The translations under genes and the position numbers were made by a program. Below are positions 1 to 7,026 of a DNA stretch of 18,422 nucleotides, one piece after another. Source of the stretch: JAQVEB01 sp028698105 (lineage in GTDB: Bacteria > Bacteroidota > Bacteroidia > Bacteroidales > Dysgonomonadaceae); assembly GCA_964293155.1 (NCBI GenBank), contig CAXYYA010000055.1, forward strand, positions 1-18,422, given 5' to 3'. The notes beneath the pieces are model-generated. The model did no database searches and was not told the DNA's origin. It saw only the letters and a program-made list of their open reading frames with translations. Numbering within the stretch: position 1 is the first letter of the stretch; each line of letters opens with the position of its first letter.

Positions 1-3
1 GTG

Positions 4-11
4 CAAAGATA
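4..11 (-). promoter_or_regulatory. Probable -7 promoter element for a leftward gene outside the window
   Basis: Read on the minus strand this is TATCTTTG followed by CAC at the window edge, an exact match to the Bacteroidota -7 consensus TAnnTTTG. No TTTG -33 box is visible at the usual distance. It would drive a gene starting just beyond the left edge, divergent from the operon at 140. Consensus match only; the gene itself cannot be seen. Confidence 0.4.
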
Positions 12-86
12 TATAGAAAACTTTTTTCTTTACTAGTAAACAGATAAAAATGATATTTGGTTCAACAATCTCGATTTTAGCGTTTT

Positions 87-118
87 TTTCTCCGTACAAA
101 AAATTATCTTTACCTTTG
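87..118 (+). promoter_or_regulatory. Sigma-ABfr-type promoter of the DUF4922-USP-TPR operon
   Basis: TACCTTTG at 111-118 matches TAnnTTTG exactly. A TTTC at 87-90, 20 nt upstream, is one base off the -33 TTTG. The -7 box ends 21 nt before the ATG at 140, which fits the spacing seen at the other promoters here. The rest of 1-139 is AT-rich and I see no other structure in it. Confidence 0.55.
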
Positions 119-139
119 TTTATTCATAAATGATTTGGA

Positions 140-982
140 ATGAATCTTCAAAAAGAAATAGACGATCTGTTTTTATCGCAACAAAAAGAATGGAAATCAC
201 TGCACGAAGCGATAAATTTACTGGATAACGTGAAACTGAAAAATTTCCGTTGGGGTAAGGATGTCTCGGTAACGGTGCAATTCAACCCCGGGCGAATTTC
301 GTCGGCATCGGCAAAAGTGGATAAAAAGAATATCGAAAAACGCGCCTGTTTTCTTTGCGCCGAAAACCGTCCTATAGAGCAAAAAGGCATCTCTTTTCTG
401 GACAAATACGTTATCCTCATCAACCCTTTTCCCATCCTGCGTAACCATCTTACCATCCCGCTTCACTCGCACGTTCCGCAACGCATCGGCAAAAAAATCG
501 GCGATATGCTCACTTTGGCACAACATTTGCCTGATTACATTGTTTTTTATAATGGACCGAAATGCGGTGCATCGGCTCCCGATCATTTTCACTTGCAGGC
601 CGGGCTCAAGCAGCCGGTTTTGCTTTCGGGTGAAAATGCGCTGCGCTCTTGTCTGATTATCGAAAGTGCGTCGAAAGACGAAGTGGAAGCGCGTTTTGAT
701 GATGTTTACCGTTATCTGCGCAGCCGTCAACCGGACGAAGACGAGCCGATGCTCAATTTAATCGCTTACGTGGAGAAGGGACAATATGTACTGCATGTTT
801 TTCCGCGCAAAGCGCATCGGCCGCGGCAATATTTCGTTGAAGGCAGCAAACAGTTGCTCATCAGCCCCGGAGCGCTCGATATGGCAGGGCTTATTATCGC
901 CGCCCGCGAAGAGGATTTTGAGAAAATTAAAAAAGAAGATATCGAAGATATTTATACTCAGGTATCCATGTTCATTATCTGA
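140..982 (+). CDS. DUF4922-family HIT-like nucleotidyltransferase/phosphorylase-like protein
   Basis: This 280-aa protein carries the signature of the HIT/GalT-like superfamily. HFHLQ at residues 149-153, within GASAPDHFHLQ, is the H-x-H-x-Q catalytic histidine motif, preceded by a YNGPKCGAS loop. A CxxC pair (C70, C73, followed by AENRP) may bind a metal. LINPFPILRNHLTI (about 93-106) is the strand expected before the active site. I recognise it as a DUF4922 protein, common in Bacteroidales, distantly like GDP-sugar phosphorylases and Ap4A phosphorylase-type enzymes; the substrate is unknown. There is no signal peptide, so it should be cytoplasmic. It is the first gene of a probable operon, 30 bp ahead of the next. 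The start follows a good -7 box. Family assignment is firm and function is inferred only at superfamily level. Confidence 0.82.
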   Translation: MNLQKEIDDLFLSQQKEWKSLHEAINLLDNVKLKNFRWGKDVSVTVQFNPGRISSASAKVDKKNIEKRACFLCAENRPIEQKGISFLDKYVILINPFPILRNHLTIPLHSHVPQRIGKKIGDMLTLAQHLPDYIVFYNGPKCGASAPDHFHLQAGLKQPVLLSGENALRSCLIIESASKDEVEARFDDVYRYLRSRQPDEDEPMLNLIAYVEKGQYVLHVFPRKAHRPRQYFVEGSKQLLISPGALDMAGLIIAAREEDFEKIKKEDIEDIYTQVSMFII

Positions 983-1012
983 AAATGAAGAAATCAAAAA
1001 AATTATATCAAT

Positions 1013-1918
1013 ATGGATCTCATAGATGTTTTTTTGAAGAAGATAAATGCGGACGACGATCTGAAAAAGCCCATCAACGCGCTCATCAGTTTCTCCAAAC
1101 CTGAGACGGGTAAAACACTTTCTCTGCTGGCGAAAGACCTGATCAAGTCCAAAGTATCTAAATCGTCGGTGGTGGCGTTGCATCTTATTACTCAGGAAGA
1201 AGCTGACCGAATAGGCGATTTGGAACAGTACAAAACCGAACTTTTTGAAGAAATTATCGCTCTTTGCGAAAAAAACGGCATCGCGATTCGCACCTTCGTG
1301 AAAATTTCGGACGATTACGTGAGCGATATTCTCGAAACCGAAAAAACGTACGATTGCAACTTTCTGCTTATCGGCATCGGGAAGCAGGTTTTCAACACAT
1401 CGTTGTGGGAAAAATACCTCAACTCGGGAAAAGACACTTTTGTTCATTTGGCGGCAGAAGCCGGGAATGAAGCCGAAGAAAAGCTGAACGTTGCGTTAAC
1501 AAATATCTCCAGTTTATTGTCCCGCAACACAACTACAACCGGTGTTTTCGTTGACCGCAACTTCGAAGAAATGGACAACGTGTTTATCCCCATTCTCGAT
1601 AAAATGGACGTGCACATTTTCACTTTCGTGAACAGGTTGTCTTTCAGGGAAAAAACATCGGTAATGGTGTGGGATGCCATCGGCCTCATCGAAACGAATC
1701 CCGAGATGAAAAAACTGTATCAGTACTTAAACAAGCGAACGAACGGGCGATTGCGGTCGTGGAACAACGATGAAAAAATAGATTACGAATTTATCCGCAG
1801 TCAGGACCTCATCATCATCGGAACCGAAGGCTGGAACAAGCTGATCAGTTCCGCTATTCCCTGGGCACGCTCTCTTCCCTCGACCCTCATTATCAAAGAA
1901 AGCAAAAACGAAGAATGA
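1013..1918 (+). CDS. Stand-alone tandem USP-like protein resembling the C-terminal tail of a CPA2 cation/proton antiporter
   Basis: This 301-aa soluble protein appears to contain two Rossmann-like universal stress protein halves. The first, about residues 18-150, opens with PINALISFSKPETG and has ALHLIT and FLLIGIGKQ strands. The second, about 165-298, contains TGVFVDRNFE, a QDLIIIGTEGW strand and STLIIKES. From memory this arrangement and wording match the cytoplasmic tail of Bacteroidales Kef/NhaA-like CPA2 antiporters. Here no transmembrane domain precedes it: the open frame begins at this ATG, and the 30 bp before it are only an intergenic gap. No classic USP ATP-binding G-2x-G-9x-G-S/T motif is obvious. 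It overlaps the next gene by 4 bp (ATGA), so the two are probably translationally coupled. It may be a free regulatory domain or an antiporter remnant. Confident that it is a gene; role unknown. Confidence 0.7.
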   Translation: MDLIDVFLKKINADDDLKKPINALISFSKPETGKTLSLLAKDLIKSKVSKSSVVALHLITQEEADRIGDLEQYKTELFEEIIALCEKNGIAIRTFVKISDDYVSDILETEKTYDCNFLLIGIGKQVFNTSLWEKYLNSGKDTFVHLAAEAGNEAEEKLNVALTNISSLLSRNTTTTGVFVDRNFEEMDNVFIPILDKMDVHIFTFVNRLSFREKTSVMVWDAIGLIETNPEMKKLYQYLNKRTNGRLRSWNNDEKIDYEFIRSQDLIIIGTEGWNKLISSAIPWARSLPSTLIIKESKNEE

Positions 1919-4137
1919 ATTACAAAGAAACACAAGAGATTACAGCAAAAATAAACCGTTTCATCGAAAAAAACGAGCTTAAAAACGCTTTCGATGAAAT
2001 AAAAAAACTCATTGAAAATCAACAGAACTGGTCGCTTTCCGAAAAACTTTCGGAACTGGAGACCAATTACCAATACATGATCCATTACCTGCTGGAGGGC
2101 AATAAAGACCCCGAGCAACGCAAAATATACCATCAGTTGCTGCGCAACACGTATCAACTGGCCGAAGATGCGGCCGAAAATATTTCCGTGCAAAACAGTC
2201 CGTCGCTTTTTTTCGAGAAATCGCGCCTTGCAGCGGTGCGGCAACCCGTATCGGTGAACGAATACCGCGAAATCATCGCCAAACAAATGGATACGTTCTC
2301 TTTTCTCGATCTGTTGGAAAACGGCTCGGAGAAAGACTCACGGGCCAAACTCAACATGCAGGCGCACGAACGTACGCTCCAGGATTTGTTTTACGCCGTA
2401 TTTGCCGCTCCGCGTGCCGATGATGACCTGATAGCTGCGTATCGCGAACTGATGGACGATGAAATGATCCCCGTGAACGATAAGGGCATGTTTGTTTCAG
2501 CGCTCACGATCAACCTGTTGCAGCGTTTCGACATAAAAAAAATCGGGTTCCTGCTGGATATGTGCAAATCGGAAATCCCGGCTATCGCCGTCAGAGCCAT
2601 CGTTGGAATCATTCCCGTATTTCAGCAATACAACCCGCGCTGGGAGCTCTATCCCGAAGCCACAGGCCGGTTGAAACTGCTGTCGGACGACCGGGTTTTT
2701 ACCCGTCGGATCATGTATGCCCTCATTCAACTCATCCAGGCCCGCGAAACCGAAAAAATAACCCGGAAACTCACCGAAGAAATTCTGCCCGAAATGATGA
2801 AGCTCAGCCCGATGATCGGGAAAAAGATCAATCTGGACGAGTGGATGGGCGAAAGCGGCATTGAGGACAAAAACCCCGAATGGCAAAAAATATTGGACGA
2901 TGCCGGGCTGACCGATAAATTACAGGAATTCTCCGATATGCAACTCGAAGGCGCCGATGTGTTTCACTCCACATTCTCGAACCTGAAATCGTACCCGTTT
3001 TTCTACGAAATGAGCAACTGGTTTATGCCGTTCGACGCGCAACATTCACAAATTCAGCAACTTTTCACCGATAAAACCGAAGGCAACCTGCTGCTGGAAT
3101 CCATGACGGAATCGCCGTTTATCTGCAATTCCGATAAATACTCGTTCTGTTTCAGCATTATGATGATGCCGGAGCAGTACCGCCACATGATGATCTCGCA
3201 ACTCAACGCCGAAGGCGAAGAGATAAAAAAAATGCAGGAAGAGGAGTTCACCTTAAAGCCGTACCAAAAGGAAGAAATCATGTGTAAGCAGTACGTGCAG
3301 GATTTGTATCGTTTCTTCAAACTTTTTCCCAAAAAGGCCGATTTCACCGATATTTTTGAGCTTCCGATGAATTACCATCAAATCAAGGCATTTTATCCGG
3401 TTACGATGGTTGCCGAAAACCTGCAACGCATCGCGTTGTATTATTTCGAGAAAAATCATTTTCCCGAAGCGCTCAGCGCCTACACCACCCTGTCGTCAAT
3501 CGGGAAGCCTGCCAGCGAAGTGTGGCAAAAGATCGGATATTGCCGCCAGATGCTCGGAGATATTCGCGGTGCGCTCGACGCTTACCTGCACGGCGACCTT
3601 ATTGAGGAAAACAATACGTGGGCGCTGCGCCGCATCGCGCAATGCTATCGCTTGCTGAAGCAACCGGAAAAAGCGCTGGAATATTACCGGAAGCTGGAAA
3701 AACTGAACCCCGACGACCTGAACATCCAACTGAACATCGGCCATTGCTACCTTGAGCTGAAGGACTACACCGAAGCGCTGAACTATTATTTTAAAGTGGA
3801 ACTTATTGATGCCGCAAACACCCGCGCCTGGCGCTCCATTGCGTGGTGCGCGTTTCTTTCTCGCGAATTCGACATCGCGCAGCGGTACTACGCACAAATT
3901 CTCGGCAAAAAGCCCAACGCGCACGATTACCTCAACGCGGGACATGTGGAACTTTGTATGGACAACGCGAGAAAAGCGGTGGAGTTTTATGAACAATCGC
4001 TGAATATGGTGAAAAACCTCAAAACATTCACCGCCATGCTTCACGAAGACGAAGACGAGTTGCAGGAAGCCGGCGTGAATACGGAAATCCTGCCTGTGAT
4101 TCTGGATAAGATAAGGTATGATCAGGGGGAAAAATAG
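1915..4137 (+). CDS. Large TPR-repeat protein
   Basis: This 740-aa protein has no signal peptide or membrane segment. The first ~490 residues are helical and charged, with no domain I recognise. From about residue 503 to 700 there are roughly five consecutive tetratricopeptide repeats, with typical segments such as ALSAYTTLSSIGK, ALDAYLHGDLIEE, ALEYYRKLEKLNPDD, ALNYYFKVELIDAAN and AVEFYEQSLNM. It is probably a cytoplasmic scaffold that binds a partner protein. Its ATG overlaps the stop of the USP-like gene (ATGA), so the pair are likely made together and may interact. The stop codon TAG is the first three bases of a 7-bp tandem repeat shared with the end of nadD. TPR assignment is solid; the partner and pathway are unknown. 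Confidence 0.8.
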   Translation: MNYKETQEITAKINRFIEKNELKNAFDEIKKLIENQQNWSLSEKLSELETNYQYMIHYLLEGNKDPEQRKIYHQLLRNTYQLAEDAAENISVQNSPSLFFEKSRLAAVRQPVSVNEYREIIAKQMDTFSFLDLLENGSEKDSRAKLNMQAHERTLQDLFYAVFAAPRADDDLIAAYRELMDDEMIPVNDKGMFVSALTINLLQRFDIKKIGFLLDMCKSEIPAIAVRAIVGIIPVFQQYNPRWELYPEATGRLKLLSDDRVFTRRIMYALIQLIQARETEKITRKLTEEILPEMMKLSPMIGKKINLDEWMGESGIEDKNPEWQKILDDAGLTDKLQEFSDMQLEGADVFHSTFSNLKSYPFFYEMSNWFMPFDAQHSQIQQLFTDKTEGNLLLESMTESPFICNSDKYSFCFSIMMMPEQYRHMMISQLNAEGEEIKKMQEEEFTLKPYQKEEIMCKQYVQDLYRFFKLFPKKADFTDIFELPMNYHQIKAFYPVTMVAENLQRIALYYFEKNHFPEALSAYTTLSSIGKPASEVWQKIGYCRQMLGDIRGALDAYLHGDLIEENNTWALRRIAQCYRLLKQPEKALEYYRKLEKLNPDDLNIQLNIGHCYLELKDYTEALNYYFKVELIDAANTRAWRSIAWCAFLSREFDIAQRYYAQILGKKPNAHDYLNAGHVELCMDNARKAVEFYEQSLNMVKNLKTFTAMLHEDEDELQEAGVNTEILPVILDKIRYDQGEK

Positions 4138-4155
4138 GAGTTAGGAGTTAGGAGT
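4135..4155. repeat. Three tandem copies of heptamer TAGGAGT
   Basis: TAGGAGT occurs three times in perfect tandem at 4135-4141, 4142-4148 and 4149-4155. The TAG stop of the TPR gene is the start of copy one. The nadD stop (TAA on the minus strand, 4148-4150) spans copies two and three, so the last three nadD residues (SNS) are coded inside the repeat. It is the whole junction of two convergent genes. Confidence 0.85.
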
Positions 4156-4744
4156 TGGAAACGCTGTACAATCCTTTTTCTTCAATAAAATCATAAACGC
4201 GTGCGGGTACAAATGCCCGCATGTCTTTTCCCGTTTTAATGCCGTTGCGGATAAGCGTGGAGGAAATTTCCACTAAAGGCGCTTCAACAAGCCGGATGTT
4301 ATCGGCAAACTCCTCCGGTATGGACTCCAATTCTCCCAAACGCGGATAGATCAATATTTTAAATTCACGCCGCAGGCGTTCGTTTTCTTTCCAGCGGCCA
4401 AAACGCGTCCAGTTATCGCCGCCAATGATCAGGGTAAATTCGCAATCGGGGTTTTCCGCGGTTAAACGGGTGAGCGTATCAATGGTGTAAGAAGGCCGCG
4501 GCATGCGGAACTCGATATCGGAAACGCTCATATTATCGAACCCTTCCAACGCCAGCCGCGTCATTTCCAGACGCAGATCATCATCGAGCAATTCGTCGGC
4601 ATCTTTTAACGGGTTATGCGGCGAAACCACCAGCCACACTTCATCCAGATACGTAAACTCCCGCATGTAGTTGGCCAGCACCAAATGTCCCACATGAATG
4701 GGATTGAACGATCCGGAGAATATGCCGATCTGCCGCTTTTTCAT
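4148..4744 (-). CDS. nadD: Nicotinate-nucleotide adenylyltransferase
   Basis: NadD transfers AMP from ATP to nicotinate mononucleotide, giving deamido-NAD in the cytoplasm for NAD synthesis. The 198-aa length is normal for the family. Motifs are all present: GSFNPIHVGH at 11-20 (nucleotidyltransferase GxFxPxHxGH), SPHNPLK at 41-47, PSYTIDT at 84-90, IIGGDNW at 106-112 and ISSTLIR at 160-166. A -7 box TACTTTTG ends 16 nt before the start, and the upstream gene's terminator lies just beyond it, so nadD is probably transcribed alone. The final residues run into the heptamer repeat at 4135-4155, so the C-terminus may have drifted with the repeat. Identification is firm. Confidence 0.95.
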   Translation of the reverse strand: MKKRQIGIFSGSFNPIHVGHLVLANYMREFTYLDEVWLVVSPHNPLKDADELLDDDLRLEMTRLALEGFDNMSVSDIEFRMPRPSYTIDTLTRLTAENPDCEFTLIIGGDNWTRFGRWKENERLRREFKILIYPRLGELESIPEEFADNIRLVEAPLVEISSTLIRNGIKTGKDMRAFVPARVYDFIEEKGLYSVSNS

Positions 4745-4760
4745 CTGCTTTAAATTTTAA

Positions 4761-4768
4761 CAAAAGTA
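4761..4768 (-). promoter_or_regulatory. -7 promoter element of nadD
   Basis: On the minus strand this reads TACTTTTG, an exact TAnnTTTG match, 16 nt before the nadD ATG. Its -33 region would fall inside the terminator hairpin of the upstream gene (4774-4809), and no clear TTTG is seen there. Terminator and promoter are packed into about 50 bp. Confidence 0.5.
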
Positions 4769-4773
4769 ATAAA

Positions 4774-4809
4774 AAAATCGGTGTATCCTTTTACGGACAC
4801 ACCGATTTT
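4774..4809 (-). terminator. Rho-independent terminator after the GlsB/YeaQ-like gene
   Basis: Bases 4774-4788 pair with 4795-4809 as a 15-bp stem with a single mismatch (4785 against 4798) and a 6-base loop. On the minus strand the stem is followed by a T run, the complement of the A run at 4771-4777. The right side also ends in T-rich sequence, so it could work in both directions. It lies 25 bp past the stop codon of the gene at 4835-5080 and insulates nadD. Confidence 0.8.
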
Positions 4810-4822
4810 ATTTCTTGGTGCA

Positions 4823-4841
4823 GGTTAAGCGAAGCTAAACC
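4823..4841 (-). other. Small dyad with GAA triloop across the stop codon of the GlsB-like gene
   Basis: GGTT-A-AGC-GAA-GCT-A-AACC forms a seven-pair stem with one A/A mismatch and a three-base loop. It overlaps the TAG stop (4835-4837) of the membrane protein gene. The AGC-GAA-GCT core resembles the mini-dyads in the 16344-16443 array. The main terminator lies just downstream, so this may be an accessory 3'-end hairpin or chance. Confidence 0.4.
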
Positions 4842-5080
4842 TTTTTGAAGAGCGAAATTATCCAAAGCAGGAGAATTGCGCCAACCAAAGCAGTAATAAG
4901 GCTTCCGATGAGGCTTCCGCCGGCGCTGATGCCCAACAAACCGAATACCCAGCCGCCGATAACGGCGCCGATTATACCTACGATTATATTTACTAAGAGG
5001 CCGAATCCGCCGCCCCGCATAATGTTACCGGCAAGCCATCCGGCTACTGCTCCGATAATGATAAACCATAACCAACTCAT
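4835..5080 (-). CDS. GlsB/YeaQ/YmgE-family small stress-response membrane protein
   Basis: This 81-aa, highly hydrophobic, glycine-rich protein has three predicted membrane helices (about 5-22, 28-50 and 57-78). The pattern IIGAVAGWLAGNIMRGGGFG then NIIVGIIGAVIGGWVFG is the hallmark of the transglycosylase-associated/GlsB family, placed in the inner membrane and often linked to envelope or general stress. The length is typical. It is followed by a strong terminator, and 131 bp separate it from the end of nspC. That gap is very AT-rich; the closest thing to a -7 box there (around 5156-5164) has one base too many, so no promoter is called. The biochemical role of the family is not well established. 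Confidence 0.88.
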   Translation of the reverse strand: MSWLWFIIIGAVAGWLAGNIMRGGGFGLLVNIIVGIIGAVIGGWVFGLLGISAGGSLIGSLITALVGAILLLWIISLFKKV

Positions 5081-5211
5081 AATAAAATTTTTTTTAGTTA
5101 ATAATTTGTATTTTCTGATTTTAAACTGAAATACGTTCCTTATATAAACACGTTACAAATGATATTGTTTAAAATCAATCCTTTTTTTTAAAATTAGCAT
5201 GAAAAAAAATC

Positions 5212-6354
5212 TTAGCTCATACGGTTTTTATAATCTTCGTAGCCGAAAGTGCGGTAAAGCCTGAATTCGTTGTCTTTTGTCCATAATCCGATGGATGGAT
5301 GCGATACGCCGTTGAACATCGTAGTTTTCACGATGGTGTAATGGATCATGTCTTCAAAAACGATGCGGTCGCCCACCCGCAACGGTTCGTCGAACGACCA
5401 GTCGCCCATAAAATCGCCGCTCAGGCAGCTGTTGCCGCCCATACGGTACGTGGGTTTGCCTGCCACCGGCTCCTGATACGCGCCGCGTATCGCGGGTTTG
5501 TACGGCATCTCAAGACAATCGGGCATGTGGCAGGCAAACGATACGTTGAGCATCGCCGTTTTCACCCCGTGATTTTCCACAATATCGGTTACGGTGGAAA
5601 CCAACACGCCGGTTTGCCACGCGAAAGCGCTGCCCGGCTCCATAATGATATGCAGATGCGGATAGCGCGACTTGAAACCGGTGAGCAGGCGGATAAGGTG
5701 CTCCACATCGTAATCCTTGTGCGTCATCAGATGGCCACCACCGAGATTTAGCCACTCGATTTGCCCGAACAGATGCCCGAATTTATCTTCCACCACGCGA
5801 AGCGTTTCTTCCAGCGCGTAAGAGTTGTTTTCGCACAGGTTGTGCAGGTGTAGCCCGCTGATGCCCTCGGGCAGGCGCTCTCCCAACCCGTCGGCCGTAA
5901 CGCCAAGGCGCGAGCCGGGCGCGCTGGGGTTATACAGGTCGGTTTCCACAACCGAAAACTCGGGATTGATGCGCAGGCCGCATTTCACTTCTTTGCCGCA
6001 GGCGAGCACTTGCGGATAGAACCGTTGGAACTGCGAAAGCGAATTAAAGGTGATGTGGCTGCTGTATTTGAGAAACAGGGGGAAATCCTCATCGGTGTAC
6101 GAAGGCGCATAGGTGTGCGCCGGACTGCCCATTTCTTCGAAAGCCAATTGGGCTTCGGCTACCGAACTTGCCGTGGAATACCCGATGTATTCCCTGATTA
6201 TCGGGAACGATTTCCACAAGGCGAATGCCTTGAAAGCCAAAATAATGTCAACTCCGGCGCGGTCTTTTACCGACGTTATCAACCGAAGGTTATTGCGCAG
6301 CAATTCTTCTTCCATCACATAACAGGGAGAAGGTATCTTGGAAAGATCAATCAT
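5212..6354 (-). CDS. nspC: Carboxynorspermidine/carboxyspermidine decarboxylase
   Basis: NspC is a PLP enzyme of the alanine racemase fold that decarboxylates carboxyspermidine (or carboxynorspermidine) to spermidine (or norspermidine), the last step of the aspartate-semialdehyde polyamine route. In Bacteroides this route makes spermidine. The 380-aa length fits the family. Visible features are the PLP lysine K42 in LAFKAFA, the phosphate-binding loop GGGH at 205-208, EPGSAFAWQTG at 239-249, and the catalytic-cysteine region GNSCLSGD with C310. There is no signal peptide. The partner carboxyspermidine dehydrogenase is not in this window, so the pathway is split on the chromosome. A -7 box lies 28 nt upstream. 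Identification is firm; the exact product (spermidine versus norspermidine) is inferred from lineage. Confidence 0.93.
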   Translation of the reverse strand: MIDLSKIPSPCYVMEEELLRNNLRLITSVKDRAGVDIILAFKAFALWKSFPIIREYIGYSTASSVAEAQLAFEEMGSPAHTYAPSYTDEDFPLFLKYSSHITFNSLSQFQRFYPQVLACGKEVKCGLRINPEFSVVETDLYNPSAPGSRLGVTADGLGERLPEGISGLHLHNLCENNSYALEETLRVVEDKFGHLFGQIEWLNLGGGHLMTHKDYDVEHLIRLLTGFKSRYPHLHIIMEPGSAFAWQTGVLVSTVTDIVENHGVKTAMLNVSFACHMPDCLEMPYKPAIRGAYQEPVAGKPTYRMGGNSCLSGDFMGDWSFDEPLRVGDRIVFEDMIHYTIVKTTMFNGVSHPSIGLWTKDNEFRLYRTFGYEDYKNRMS

Positions 6355-6382
6355 TAACGTTGCATGTAAAATTGTTATCCGG

Positions 6383-6390
6383 CAAAAATA
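6383..6390 (-). promoter_or_regulatory. -7 promoter element of nspC
   Basis: On the minus strand this reads TATTTTTG, an exact TAnnTTTG match, 28 nt before the nspC ATG. No good -33 TTTG is visible about 20 nt upstream. It sits in the divergent intergenic region shared with the cupin gene. Confidence 0.45.
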
Positions 6391-6472
6391 GGTAAAATTT
6401 TCAATTCATCTGCCCCTCGCATCGCGATACTATTTCGGATAACGCTAAAATTATTTAAAAAACGATCTTTGT

Positions 6473-6503
6473 TTTGTCGTCATTAAGTAATTTTATATAT
6501 TTG
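6473..6503 (+). promoter_or_regulatory. Full sigma-ABfr promoter of the cupin gene
   Basis: TTTG at 6473-6476 and TATATTTG at 6496-6503 are separated by 19 nt, matching both Bacteroidota promoter boxes with normal spacing. This is the best promoter in the window. The -7 box ends 30 nt before the ATG at 6534 and lies inside the longer open frame that begins at 6474, which argues against that earlier start. Confidence 0.7.
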
Positions 6504-6533
6504 TGCACGAACACAGTTTATGTAACAACAAAG

Positions 6534-6959
6534 ATGAAAAACGGAATAATTTGTTTGCTTCTCACCCTTGCAGGAATCGCTCCTGTTTTGGCTCAGAACA
6601 ACCCGGAAAAAGCCGGAAAGGAGTACACGATTGACAATTGTGTCAGCGAATTCACTCCCGGGAAGGCTCAACAAACAAAAGTCGGCTATCAATATTACTT
6701 TGTGGATCGTGATTTTGTAGATGGCCGGACGTTAAAAATGAGCGTCGTAGCCCCGAAATCGGCTACACATGCTCCGCATCGGCATGCGATGGACGAATTC
6801 TTCTTCATCCTCGAAGGAACCGCCGAAGTGTATCTGGACGGAAAAACGAAAATCATCAAACCTTATACCAGCTTCTATTGTCCTCCCGATAGCGAACACG
6901 GCATACGCAACGTGGGCGATACGGAATTGAAGTATCTGGTGATCAAGAAGGAGAAATGA
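6534..6959 (+). CDS. Secreted single-domain cupin protein
   Basis: This 141-aa protein has a signal peptide (cationic MK start, hydrophobic core, cleavage expected after VLA at residue 20), so it is exported. The cupin fold is clear. Motif 1 is HRHAMDEFFFILEG, giving metal ligands H82, H84 and E88; motif 2 is PPDSEHGIRN with H122. All four usual metal ligands are present. The substrate is unknown; small secreted cupins may be isomerases, dioxygenases or sugar binders. The start at 6534 is chosen because the signal peptide begins there and a full promoter overlaps the longer frame. The TIM-barrel gene follows after 67 bp with no promoter of its own visible, so the two are probably one transcript. 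Confidence 0.85.
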   Translation: MKNGIICLLLTLAGIAPVLAQNNPEKAGKEYTIDNCVSEFTPGKAQQTKVGYQYYFVDRDFVDGRTLKMSVVAPKSATHAPHRHAMDEFFFILEGTAEVYLDGKTKIIKPYTSFYCPPDSEHGIRNVGDTELKYLVIKKEK

Positions 6960-6964
6960 TGGAG

Positions 6965-7000
6965 TAGAAATTAGAAATTAGAAGTAAAGAAATTAGAAAT
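6965..7000. repeat. Heptamer repeats TAGAAAT/TAGAAGT after the cupin stop codon
   Basis: TAGAAAT at 6965-6971 and 6972-6978, TAGAAGT at 6979-6985, an 8-base imperfect spacer, then TAGAAAT at 6994-7000. The array begins 5 bp after the TGA stop of the cupin gene and fills about half of the 67-bp gap to the next gene. The unit is related to TAGGAGT at 4135-4155 (shared pattern TAGRART). Confidence 0.8.
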
Positions 7001-7026
7001 CAAAGTAAAGTATAAATATAACATCA

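Noticed and set aside
758..1447. 229-codon open frame on the minus strand
   Set aside because: It runs antisense across the ends of the DUF4922 and USP-like genes and the gap between them; Phe-rich and without motifs, as expected of a shadow.
3496..4044. 182-codon open frame on the minus strand
   Set aside because: Antisense to the TPR repeats; repeated helical codons give long open antisense frames. No motif.
5081..5211. A/T-rich inverted stretch between nspC and the GlsB-like gene as a terminator for nspC
   Set aside because: Only runs of A and T could pair; there is no GC-containing stem, so it cannot be told from background AT richness.
6474..6533. N-terminal extension of the cupin gene from a TTG codon
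   Set aside because: A full promoter (6473-6503) overlaps it and it would bury the signal peptide.
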